A DNA stretch of 64,000 bases from Clostridium guangxiense. GTDB lineage: Bacteria; Bacillota; Clostridia; Clostridiales; Clostridiaceae. The notes under the pieces are model-generated. The model was given only the letters and a program-made list of their open reading frames with translations. It ran no database searches and was not told the DNA's origin. The stretch spans positions 22,361 through 86,360 of the forward strand of contig NZ_JAJNKE010000015.1 of assembly GCF_021043395.1 (NCBI RefSeq). The letters run 5' to 3'. The position numbers were made by a program, and so were the translations under genes. Position 1 is the first letter of the stretch. The number at the start of each line of letters is the position of its first letter. Below, one piece after another: positions 26,045 to 35,700 of the stretch.

Positions 26045-27514
26045 ATGAATTACTTTTCATTTAGTGCTATTGTATTATATTTAATTATTCTACTCACAAT
26101 AGGCTATTATTCCTACAAAAGAACAAATGATATTTCAGATTATGTTCTTGGTGCTCGAAGCCTTGGACCTATGGTAACAGCTTTATCAGCCGGTGCAAGT
26201 GATATGAGCGGATGGATGCTTATGGGGCTTCCAGGAGCAGTTTACTCAACAGGTCTATCAAGTTTATGGCTTGGTGTTGGCTTAACAATTGGAGCATATT
26301 TTAATTATCTTTTGTTAGCTCCGCGTTTTAGAGTTTACACTGAACTAGCTAATGATTCTGTAACAATTCCTGACTTTCTTGAAAACCGCTTTAAAGATAA
26401 ATCAAATATGTTGAGACTTGTATCTGGAATCATAATCTTAGTTTTCTTTACATTGTATGTTTCTTCAGGTGTCGTAGCCGGCGGAAAATTATTTAAAAAT
26501 ATGTTTGGACTCACATACACAACTGGTGTTATAGTTACCCTTTCTATAGTTGTAATCTATACATACTTTGGAGGTTTTTTAGCAGTAAGTCTTACAGACT
26601 TCTTCCAAGGTTCACTCATGTTTGTTGTATTAATCATGGTTCCTATGGTAACATATTTAAATTTAGGTATAAGTCCTGAAACTTTCGTAGCAAAGGTAAA
26701 GCATATAGATCCTTCTCTGTTTGATCTATTTAAGGGAACAAGCGTCGCATCAATTATAGGTTTTCTAGCTTGGGGACTTGGTTACTTCGGTCAGCCTCAT
26801 ATTATTGTACGATTTATGGCAATTAAATCAGCAAAAGAATTGAAATCTGCAAGAAGGATTGGCATAAGTTGGATGGCAATAGGTTTACTTGGAGCGATCT
26901 CAAGCGGACTTATAGGTTTAGTATACTTTACTCAAAATAAAATAACTCTTAAAGACCCTGAAACAGTATTCCTTCGTCTAGGAGCAATTTTATTTCATCC
27001 CTTTATAACTGGAATTATACTGTCAGCAGTTTTAGCTGCAATTATGAGTACACTTTCTTCTCAACTTTTAGTATGCTCAAGTTCCATAACAAAAGATTTC
27101 TATATTACATTTTTTAATAAAGAGGCTTCTCAGAAAAAACAAGTAATTATTAGCAGGCTTGCCGTAGTTGGAGTTGCTGCTGTTGCAACAGTTTTTGCTT
27201 ACTTACCAAACAAGACAATTTTAAATATAGTTGGTCAAGCTTGGGCTGGATTTGGATCTGCCTTTGGTCCTGTTCTTCTAATCAGCCTTTATTGGAAAAA
27301 AATGACCAAGTGGGGAGCTTTATCTGGTATGATTGTTGGTGGACTTACAGTTATAATATGGATTGTTTCTGGTCTATCCGCATACTTATATGAGATGATA
27401 CCAGGATTTACTTTTTCACTTGTATCAATAATAATTGTAAGCAATTTAACTCATAAATCTGCTATTGATATTGACAGCGAATTTAAACTTATGGAAGAAA
27501 GGTTAGCAAAGTAA
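26045..27514 (+). CDS. putP: Sodium/proline symporter PutP
   Basis: Sodium:solute symporter of 489 residues and about 13 membrane helices, importing proline with Na+. Features: SDYVLGARSLGPMVTALSAGASDMSGWMLMGLPGAVY, in which the ASDMSGW segment is the PutP sodium/proline site, and FGQPHIIVRFMA. The start has AAGGAG 8 bp upstream. The final AAA-GTA-AAC context shows the last codon AAG and stop TAA falling at the edge of a family 1 module (GCAAAGTAAAC), as for potD. Monocistronic. Confidence 0.93.
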   Translation: MNYFSFSAIVLYLIILLTIGYYSYKRTNDISDYVLGARSLGPMVTALSAGASDMSGWMLMGLPGAVYSTGLSSLWLGVGLTIGAYFNYLLLAPRFRVYTELANDSVTIPDFLENRFKDKSNMLRLVSGIIILVFFTLYVSSGVVAGGKLFKNMFGLTYTTGVIVTLSIVVIYTYFGGFLAVSLTDFFQGSLMFVVLIMVPMVTYLNLGISPETFVAKVKHIDPSLFDLFKGTSVASIIGFLAWGLGYFGQPHIIVRFMAIKSAKELKSARRIGISWMAIGLLGAISSGLIGLVYFTQNKITLKDPETVFLRLGAILFHPFITGIILSAVLAAIMSTLSSQLLVCSSSITKDFYITFFNKEASQKKQVIISRLAVVGVAAVATVFAYLPNKTILNIVGQAWAGFGSAFGPVLLISLYWKKMTKWGALSGMIVGGLTVIIWIVSGLSAYLYEMIPGFTFSLVSIIIVSNLTHKSAIDIDSEFKLMEERLAK

Positions 27515-27556
27515 ACCTACGCGGGGTTTGGGCGAAAGCCCATTATCCTTCTAGAA
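27507..27556 (+). repeat. Family 1 hairpin module after putP
   Basis: GCAAAGTAAACCTACGCGGG continues as GTTTGGGCGAAAGCCCATTA and TCCTTCTAGAACCTT. The GGGC-GAAA-GCCC hairpin is perfect. It includes the putP stop codon. Confidence 0.75.
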
Positions 27557-27613
27557 CCTTAATTAACTTCTGTTTTTATTATGTCATCAAAATTTGGTTT
27601 ATTGCTACAGAAA

Positions 27614-27652
27614 TATACACGGGGTTTTGGCGTAGCCCATTACCCTTTTTAA
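27614..27652 (+). repeat. Second family 1 hairpin module
   Basis: TATACACGGGGTTTTGGCGT then AGCCCATTACCCTTTTT, 100 bp after the previous copy. From here to about 28048 I see no gene. One short minus-strand open stretch (27730-27890) of unrecognised, charged sequence has no convincing start. Confidence 0.6.
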
Positions 27653-28048
27653 TAATTTTTCAAAAGTATCCGTCTTCCTATAATCTACTCTTTCCATTTT
27701 CTTTTATTAAAATTTCAATGAGTCTTTAATCTATTTCTATAATTTAAACTCCTTACACACCCATATGTCCCTGTATCAATGACTCTAAATATTAATCTAT
27801 CAATTTGTTTGCCAGAACACTCTAAATCGAGTCTCCTTTCACTGGCTTGCCTTTCTATACGGCACTCCAAATCATCCTCCAATATCAATAAAATATTAAA
27901 GTAGAGGCAACTTATATAAGTTTGATTAAGCCATCTTTAGATGCGTCCATTGTCACATTCATTGGTTTTACCGGTTATAAAACTAGAATATATACAAGAT
28001 GGTGCAAAAATCCTAAGTAAAGGTATTTGGTAATAAAAAATTATTTGC

Positions 28049-28077
28049 TTGACAATTAATTTTTTACATTATACAAT
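28049..28077 (+). promoter_or_regulatory. Sigma-A promoter for aminotransferase
   Basis: TTGACA at 28049 and TACAAT at 28072 with a 17-bp spacer. It gives a leader of about 150 bases before the aminotransferase start, in which I recognise no riboswitch. Confidence 0.65.
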
Positions 28078-28231
28078 TTACTTAAAATATTAATTTGATT
28101 AATATATGTGCATTTTATTAGCTGTTTTATATAATTATAATTATAAAATCAGGATTATTTTTCACATTCATAATTATCCACATGCATTTAATATTGCGCA
28201 AATACTTATTCAATTAGAGGGGGACTATTCA

Positions 28232-29392
28232 ATGAATTATCTATCAGATACAGCAAAAAACTTTCCATCATCGGGGATTAGAAAAATGTTCGAACTAGCA
28301 CAAAAATATGATAACCTTATAAACTTATCTGTTGGAGAACCTAATTTTGAAACACCTGTGCACATTAGGAATGCAGCAAAAAAAGCTCTTGATGAAGGTT
28401 GTACCCATTATTGTCCTAATGCTGGTTTAAAGGAACTCAGGGAACTTATAGCTCAAAAGTATAATAAGCTACTTGATGCAAGTTACACTTATAAAAATGT
28501 TATTATAACCGTCGGGGCATCTGAAGCACTTTTTCTATCCTTAGCAACTACTTTAAATATTGATGATGAGGTCATAATTCCAGAACCTTTTTATCCAAAT
28601 TACGAGGGTCCAATAGCACTAAGTCATGGGAAAATAGTATTTGTTCACCTTGATAAAAATAATGATTTTAAACTTAATCCTTGTGACATAGAAAAAGCAA
28701 TAACATCAAAAACCAAAGTAATAATACTTAATTCTCCAAATAATCCACTGGGGCGTTTTATCGAAAAGAATGATATAAAAAAAATATGTGAAATAGCTAA
28801 AAAGCATAATCTAATAATATTATCTGATGAAGTTTATGATCACATAATGTTTGATGAAAATAAATTTTTTAGTCCTGCTCATCTTGAAGAAATGCGAGAA
28901 CAAACTATCATTGTAAACAGCTTTTCAAAAACCTTTGCCATGACTGGCTGGAGAATAGGTTTTCTTATTGCAAATAAAGAAATTGCCACTGCAGCATCTA
29001 AACTTCAAGGAGGCGTCGTATCCTGCGTTCCTACCTTTATACAAAATGCTGCGGTAACAGCTCTTAAAAATCCCATGGACAGCAGTGACAACATGGTTGA
29101 AGATTATTATAGAAGAAGAGATATATTAATAGATGGTCTTAATTCTATTAAAGGTATTAAATGCTTTAAATCAACATCTACTTTTTACGCTTTTGCTGAT
29201 ATAACAGCCTTTGGACAAACTTCAGAAGAGTTTTGCACAGAACTTCTTTTAAAAGCAAAAGTAGTTTGTGTTCCAGGCTCCGCCTTCGGTGAATCTGGTG
29301 AAGGATATATGAGGCTTTCCTTTGCTAATTCAGACGAGAACCTAATAGAAGCAGTAAAAAGAATCCGTGAGTTTGTAGATAATGCGAAGTAA
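28232..29392 (+). CDS. Class I aminotransferase (aspartate/aromatic type)
   Basis: PLP-dependent aminotransferase of 386 residues in fold type I. Visible: LINLSVGEPNFETPVHI near the N terminus, substrate/PLP region LNSPNNPLGRF, Asp-Tyr pair LSDEVYDH, and the Schiff-base Lys in NSFSKTFAMTGWRIGF. Such enzymes use aspartate, aromatic or branched amino acids; substrate not fixed by sequence. The ATG follows GAGGGGG. An upstream in-frame extension of 42 residues lies in leader sequence and is not family-like. The final GCG-AAG-TAA belongs to a family 1 repeat terminus. Confidence 0.9.
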   Translation: MNYLSDTAKNFPSSGIRKMFELAQKYDNLINLSVGEPNFETPVHIRNAAKKALDEGCTHYCPNAGLKELRELIAQKYNKLLDASYTYKNVIITVGASEALFLSLATTLNIDDEVIIPEPFYPNYEGPIALSHGKIVFVHLDKNNDFKLNPCDIEKAITSKTKVIILNSPNNPLGRFIEKNDIKKICEIAKKHNLIILSDEVYDHIMFDENKFFSPAHLEEMREQTIIVNSFSKTFAMTGWRIGFLIANKEIATAASKLQGGVVSCVPTFIQNAAVTALKNPMDSSDNMVEDYYRRRDILIDGLNSIKGIKCFKSTSTFYAFADITAFGQTSEEFCTELLLKAKVVCVPGSAFGESGEGYMRLSFANSDENLIEAVKRIREFVDNAK

Positions 29393-29560
29393 CAATGCTT
29401 CGTCACATACACATATGCGGGGTTTGGGTTTAAACCCATTATCCTTCTAGAACAATATAAAATCACTTTTAATAATAAATTCTATAAATCTAAGACTAAA
29501 AAATCCTAAAATACTAAGATATTTCAATAACTCGCTATCGCTCAAATCTACTATCTTAGC
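29384..29560. repeat. Interrupted family 1 palindromic element
   Basis: Starts ATGCGAAGTAACAATGCTTC, which includes the aminotransferase stop. It continues with a hairpin module (GCGGGGTTTGGGTTTAAACC) and then the central loop motif TTTCAATAACTCGCTATCGC. The right arm merges into the end of an IS110 remnant, so the element is broken. Confidence 0.7.
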
Positions 29561-30176
29561 TTGTTTTTTGCTTTGCCTTCTCGCTCTTTTTTTATGATAT
29601 AATCATACACTGATGTATCTTTGGTTGGAACTCTGCACTTTATGCTTTTCATTATCTCATAACCTGTTTTTCTAAGATATCTTGATCCTCTGTCCCATAA
29701 AAATTACCTGACTGATAAGGCGGAGGATCTATTCCTGCATATGCAACAAGCGCATTGTAATTATAGTATTTCCTTACGTCTCCTACTTCTGCTATAATTC
29801 TTGGCGCTAATTTTTCTCCTACACCGTTCATATTAGATACAACATTATATTCTGGCAGTGACTTTGCAAGTTCCTTCATTTATGTTAATATTAAGTTCAA
29901 AGATATTCCAACCGAATGGATACCTTTTACCGTTTCTGAGATAATCATTTTGGTGGTTGGCATCTCAGAGGACATAGTTGTGATACTATTTTTAGCGAGA
30001 AGATATATTTCATTTGATTTCTTCTCACTAAATTGGTATCCTTCTTTTTTGCACCATTTTTCATAGCTTTCAGCAAACTTTTTTTCACTGAGCTTCTTAA
30101 TATTATCATAGTGCCAGTATTTTTCTGCAAAATCTGCTGCTTTGCCTTTTGCAAAATTAGCTAAATTTGAAGCCAA
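29551..30176 (-). mobile_element. Decayed IS110-family transposase remnant
   Basis: Minus-strand pieces of an IS110 transposase. The conserved C-terminal Transposase_20 region is clear: MNGVGEKLAPRIIAEVGDV, then ALVAYAGIDPPPYQSGNF, and after a frameshift KTGYEIMKSIKCRVPTKD near 29600-29660. A nonsense TAA at about 29880 separates this from the upstream helical part (30176-29883). The catalytic DEDD N-terminal region is missing and the 5' edge is joined directly to a DeoR-like fragment. Non-functional. No terminal repeats are expected for this family. Confidence 0.8.
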
Positions 30177-30179
30177 AAG

Positions 30180-30607
30180 ATATTTTTATTACAGTTGTTA
30201 CAAATTCTATAATCATTGCTGATGAATTAAGAAAACAAGATAATATTCGCATCATTATTACAGGCGGCGAAATGGATGGTAAGGGAAATTGCTATGATCC
30301 ATTTACTATAGAAACTATTAAAAGAATGCGTTTTGATAAAGCCTTCTTAACTTCAGCTAGTATATCTGCTGAATTTGGTTTATCTATACAGCGAAGTAAT
30401 CATGTTGAATTTGTTAATGCAGTTATTAATAGTTCAAAATGTTCCGTCGGATTGTATCCTACCGAAAAAATAGGATTTGAATCGATTATAAGCATATGTG
30501 CCGCGAGTAAACTTGACATTCTTATAAATGATTGGAACACAGCTGAAGATGAATTAAAAAAATTTCAAGAGCAAGAAATAGAGATTATTGTTGTAGAAAA
30601 AAAATAA
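30180..30607 (+). pseudogene. Headless DeoR-family regulator fragment
   Basis: C-terminal sensor domain of a DeoR-type repressor, about 140 residues: TVVTNSIIIADELRKQDNIR, then IIITGGEMDGKGNCYDPFTI, FDKAFLTSASISAEFGLSI and the end DILINDWNTAEDELKKF. These match the sugar-phosphate-binding domain that follows the DeoR helix-turn-helix. The N-terminal DNA-binding part is absent: the frame starts abruptly at the junction with the IS110 remnant and has no ribosome site. It probably encodes nothing useful. Confidence 0.75.
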
Positions 30608-30655
30608 TATTTTTATCAAAGTGTAAGAAAAAATGTTTAATATTGGAGGCATTTT

Positions 30656-31312
30656 ATGGAACAATATATTATAAAGGGTGGAAAAGCTCTTCAAGGTAAT
30701 GTAAAAATTAGTGGAAGCAAAAATGCAGCAAAAGGAAATGTACTAATAAAAAATGTTATTCCAAAGCATTTAGAAGCTATCTCAGCTAAACTAATTGAAA
30801 TAGGAGTTAATGTTACGGAATTTGATAATTCAATCCATATTAGTGTAGATGGTCAATTAAAACATGCAAATGTAAAAACTTTACCATACCCCGGATTTAC
30901 AACTGATTTTCAGCCACAAATTACGACTTTATTAGCTATATCTTTAGGTAACAGTACTGTTACTGAAACGATTTTTGAGAGTCGTTTTGGATATGTTAAA
31001 TATTTAACTTGCATGGGTGCAAATATTAAAGTAGAAAATGGTACAACAGCCATAATTGATGGTGTTCAAAAATTAACTGGTGCTCAAGTATGTGCTTTAG
31101 ATTTACGTGCTGGTGTTGCAATGATAATTGCAGGATTAGTAGCAGACGGATATACTACTATTCGTCAGATTGACTACATTGAACGTGGATATGAAGGCAT
31201 TGTTAATAAATTATGCTCTTTAGGTGCAAACATTGATAAAATTCCATTAAATGATAAAAGAGCAATTCAAAAATTTAATTGGTTACAAAGATTCACACCT
31301 AAAATTCCGTAG
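30656..31312 (+). pseudogene. MurA with large in-frame internal deletion
   Basis: Open frame of 218 residues after a good GGAGG site. Residues 1-25 are the true start of UDP-N-acetylglucosamine enolpyruvyl transferase (YIIKGGKALQGNVKISGSK, with the catalytic Lys22). It then jumps to the second half: NVLIKNVIPKHLEAISAKLI, LPYPGFTTDFQPQITTLLAI and LDLRAGVAMIIAGLVADGYT. Intact MurA has about 420 residues; roughly 200, including the catalytic Cys loop, are missing. The C-terminal residues (RFTPKIP) are encoded by a repeat element. Inactive as MurA. Confidence 0.85.
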
Positions 31313-31585
31313 GTACGGAGGAATTTTTTCCTTGCACTACTGTGAGAGTTAAGTAACAATGCTGAAGGAACGATTTAAAAAAGTCCTAATAAATCTTGGT
31401 TGAAAAATTGTAAAATGCTTAGATATTTCAATTGTCTGAACATTTTTTCAGCGAGTATAAACATATACGGGGCTTGGGCTTTGCCCATTATCCTTCTTGA
31501 ACTCAAAGCAAGAACTATTTTAAAATAGCCACCAAGATTTATAGGACTTTTTTAACGCGACGAAGCATTGTTACTTCACAATATC
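31290..31585. repeat. Composite family 1 element
   Basis: Begins with AAAATTCCGTAGGTACGGAG, shared with 4030. Then AAAAAAGTCCTAATAAATCT faces AGATTTATAGGACTTTTTT. Between these arms lie the core TTAGATATTTCAATTGTCTG and the module ACGGGGCTTGGGCTTTGCCC. It ends CGAAGCATTGTTACTTCAC, which contains the stop of the convergent aminotransferase. It shows that the hairpin module sits inside the palindrome. Confidence 0.75.
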
Positions 31586-32734
31586 GCTATTTTTTATGTT
31601 TTCAATGGCTTTTAAGATGTGCTCTTCATCTTGAACAAGAGCCATTCTTACAAAGCCTTCTCCTTCATCTCCAAAACTGCTTCCTGGAACGACAATAACT
31701 CCTGTCTTTTCCATTAAATCTAATGTAAACTTAATAGAAGATTGATACTTTGAAGGAATTCTTGCCCATACAAACATGCTACCTGCTGTCATATCTATAT
31801 TCCATCCTATTTTATTTAGCCCGTTTATAAGTAAATTTCTTCTGGTTTCATAAGTATTTCTAACAGTATCTATGTACTCCCTTGAACCTGAAAGTGCTTT
31901 TGCTGCTACTTTTTGAAAAGGTAAAAACATGCCATAATCCACATGAGATTTTAGTGTTTTAAGCTGCTTTATCATATATTTATTTCCTATAGCAAATGCA
32001 ATTCTGCAGCCTGGTATACTGTATGTTTTTGAAAAAGAATTAAACTCTATTCCAACTTCTTTTGCACCTTCAATCTCAAGAAAACTGCCGCCAATATTTC
32101 CGTCAAATACAAGTTCACTGTATGCATTATCGTGAAGTACAGCTATATCATATTTTTTTGCAAAATCGACAAGTTCCTCATAAAACTCTCTAGGCGCTAT
32201 TGACGCAGTTGGATTATTAGGATATGATACAACCATCATTTTAGCCTTTTTAGCCACTTCTTCATCTATTGCATCAAAGTCTATTAAAAAATTATTTTTC
32301 TTAAGCAGTGGCATTTTATGTATCTCTGCGCCTGCAAGATATGGTCCAACAGAAAAAATAGGGTATCCAGGATCTTGGGTTAAAACCACATCACCTGGAT
32401 CAATCATCGATAAAGCAACTTCTGCGAATCCACTTTGAGATCCCAAAAGAGAAGTCACCTCATCTTTTTCAATCTTAACATTGTACCTATTTTTATACCA
32501 ATCAATAACAGCTAAAATTAGCTCTTCACTATCACTTATAGCATATCTGTAATTCTCAATTTTTCCAGTTTCATATTGAAGTTCTTCTACAACATGTTTA
32601 TCCGGAGGTATATCTGGAGTTCCAATACTAAAATCAATAACTTCTTTACCACTTGAAATAAGCTCAAGTTTTTTATCATTAAGTTTCGTAAATATAGCAG
32701 AAGACAATGCTTCCATTTTTTTAGAACAATACAT
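31571..32734 (-). CDS. Class I aminotransferase (DapL/AlaT-like)
   Basis: PLP-dependent aminotransferase of 387 residues, distinct from the one at 28232. It starts EVIDFSIGTPDIPPDKHVVE. Substrate/PLP residues are in VVSYPNNPTASIAP, LHDNAYSELVFDG, and the Schiff-base Lys in NSFSKTYSIPGCRIAF. The C-terminal VPGSSFGDEGEGFVRMAL carries the substrate carboxylate Arg. It resembles LL-diaminopimelate or alanine/aspartate aminotransferases; substrate uncertain. GGGGGGAG lies before the ATG. It follows the ABC permease gene by about 30 bp. Its final AAG-TAA is within a family 1 repeat end. Confidence 0.9.
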   Translation of the reverse strand: MYCSKKMEALSSAIFTKLNDKKLELISSGKEVIDFSIGTPDIPPDKHVVEELQYETGKIENYRYAISDSEELILAVIDWYKNRYNVKIEKDEVTSLLGSQSGFAEVALSMIDPGDVVLTQDPGYPIFSVGPYLAGAEIHKMPLLKKNNFLIDFDAIDEEVAKKAKMMVVSYPNNPTASIAPREFYEELVDFAKKYDIAVLHDNAYSELVFDGNIGGSFLEIEGAKEVGIEFNSFSKTYSIPGCRIAFAIGNKYMIKQLKTLKSHVDYGMFLPFQKVAAKALSGSREYIDTVRNTYETRRNLLINGLNKIGWNIDMTAGSMFVWARIPSKYQSSIKFTLDLMEKTGVIVVPGSSFGDEGEGFVRMALVQDEEHILKAIENIKNSDIVK

Positions 32735-32763
32735 TTTGTTCTCCCCCCATGTATTCCTTAAAT

Positions 32764-35700
32764 TTATTCTGCACTCTTAAGTGATTCTACCATATCTATT
32801 TTATCAAATCTATTGTACATTGCCAAATTTACAATAATGGAAAATAACATTGTAAGTAAAATAGAATATACAAAATATATAGGGCTAATTGTTCTCAAAA
32901 ACATCATCACATCAGTTTCTGCTGTTACAATAACAAAATTCTGAAGAAATATTCCAAAGAATATACCTACTATACTTCCAATAGCCGTAAGTATTATGTT
33001 TTCTCTGTATATATAAGCCGCAAGTTCATTGTTGTAGAAACCTAAAAGTTTTATGGTAGCAAGTTCTCTTCTTCTTTCATTTATATTTATATTTGTCAAA
33101 TTGTATATTACTACAAAGGCAAGAACTCCAGCAGCCGCTATTAATATAAGTACAACTGAATTTATACTCTTCATGCTCTTGTTGGAATCAAATTGTACAT
33201 TATTCTTAAAACTTACTGAACCTACATCTTTAATTTTTGATAGAATTTTAGAGGTATTATTTTGTGAATTTGTAGAAGTACTTTTTAGCAGCCCATAAAA
33301 GCCATTAAATTTAGCTTTTTCACCTGATATTTTTTTATAGTACTTAGGACTTACATAAATATAATGTTGTATATAATGTTCTGTCACAGCGGATATTTTA
33401 ACTTTCATGGTCTTACCATTAACCATTACATCAAAAACATCTCCAACCTTTTTTCCTGTAAGTTTCGAAAGCTTTTCTGTAACAATTACCCCATCATCAG
33501 AAAGTTCCAGAGCCTTATTTTTTTTGTTAAGTCCTATATACTTGTTTAGTTCATCTTTGTTTTCTGGCACAACCATATACGCATCCATATTGCTTGAATT
33601 CTTATTTTTTACAGTTACATTTTTAGAATAAGTGAATAACTCTGATTTTATGTTCGAATCTTCTTTTAATTCGCTTTTTATTTTTTCTTTTTTTGCGTAA
33701 TCAATTTCATTTTTTAAATTAGTCTGAATATCATATTTATAAATATTAGTGAATTGTTTTTCTACTGCACCTCTTATTCCGCTTTTAAGTTCAAAACCTG
33801 TTATCATAAGCCCAGTGCATGCTGCAATTCCTATAACCGTCATAAAAAGCCTTTGTTTGTATCTAAATATATTCCTTGCTGTAACTTTTCTTGTAAATTT
33901 TAATCTATTCCATATAAATGTAATTCTCTCAAGCAATATTAACTTTCCTGCTTTAGGCGGCTTTGGTCTCATAAGAGATGCTGGAACCTCTCTTAATTCC
34001 TCCATTGTTGATGCTACTGCTGCAACTGTAGTGAAAAATATGGCTATAATAGATGCTTCAACAGCAAGAATTACATTAAATGGTGTTATAGCCTTTGGTA
34101 TTGCATAAAGAGAACCATATGCATTAATTATAAGCGGTGGAAATAATCTAAATCCAAAAGAAATACCTATTAAACTTCCAATCAAGCTTGCTAATAGTGC
34201 ATATATAAGATAGTGAGATATTATTGTTCCTTTAGAATATCCCAAAGCTTTAAAAGTTCCAATTTCTATTCTATTTTCTTGAACCATTCTCGTCATAGTT
34301 GTAAGACTTACTAATGCTGCAACAAGAAAAAATATTAAAGGAAATGCCTTTCCAATATTGTCTATTCTATTGCTGTCCTGTCTATAGCTCTCATAACCAA
34401 TATTTTGACTTCTTCCAAGCACATAAAAATCGGGACTTTTAATATCTTTAAGCTTATCCTTATTGTCAGCAATATCTTCTTCAGCATCTTTAAATTTTTT
34501 ATTTGCTTTAGCTTCTTCTTCCTTTAAATTTTTAGTATTATCATCAATTTCTTTTTGTCCGGCTTCAATTTTATTTTTAGCCTCATCAAGCTTTTCCTGA
34601 CCTTCCTTTTTTGAAGTTTCAAGCTGAGCCTCAGCATTTGATATTTTTAGTTTATTTGTTTCAAGCTCTTTTTTTCCTTCTTCTAATTTAGCTTCACCAT
34701 CATAAATTACTGCTTCATTAGCCGCAATTTGCTGTTTTCCTTGACTTAATTTGGCTTCGCCTGCATTAAAATTATTTTTAAGCCCTTCAATATCAAAATA
34801 ACTGCTTATCTGAGACAGTGACCCATCATTTTTTAATGCATTATATATATCATCAAAGGTTTTTCCATTTATATCATTTTCATAAATTCTATTTAACACG
34901 TTATATTGGTATATATATGCTGTATTAGTGGGGTCGCTTTCCAGCTGCTTTTTAGCACCTTCAACCTTTTCTTTAATTGCACTATTTATTGAGTTTGCAG
35001 CTTGAGCTTTTCCTTCACTTAATTGTGCCTCTCCATAACTTATCTGCTTTTTAGCTGCTTCAAAACTAACTTTACCATTTTCTATATCTTTTGACTTTAA
35101 ATTTATTTCCGCCTCTGCGGCTTCAATTTGTTTTTGACCATCTGATATTTGCTTTTGTCCATCTGCAATTTTATTATTAAAAAGTGCTTCATTTTTATTA
35201 AGCTCATTCTTCCCATTATAGATATTTTGCTGTGCATCTGAAAGTTTTTTATATCCTTCCTTAAATTGATTATCTGCTTCTTTCTCAGCTTTTTTCAGCT
35301 TATCTTCAGCATCTTTTATTTTATTATTTGCGTCATCATATACTTCCTTATATCTTTCTTTATTTAATTTCTTTCCAAGGTTTTTAAGGTCCTTTTCTAT
35401 ATAATTGTTAGCTTCCTTATATTCATCATTGTGCATAAGACTATTCTTTGTTTCATCTTTATCTGTAGTAACATAAACTTCCGTATAAACTTCACTTTTA
35501 AAAACCTCTGGAAGTATATAAATAAATCCCTTTACAGAACCATCTCCCACAGAACTAAGCTGCCTTTGAGTTGAAAAATACAGTGGTGATTTTGCCGTTC
35601 CTACTATCTTAAATTTATCTTCCTTTAAGCTATCCTTTATATTTGTATCATTTCCAGACTTAATTGTTATTTTATCTCCTATTTTAAATTTATTTTCTTT

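Noticed and set aside
27730..27890. Short minus-strand charged open stretch (LECRIERQASERRLDLECSG region)
   Set aside because: About 55 codons with only a TTG start and no recognised family; too weak to call a gene.
33749..34108. Plus-strand frame of 119 codons opposite the FtsX permease
   Set aside because: Antisense shadow of a conserved membrane domain; no ribosome site or homology.
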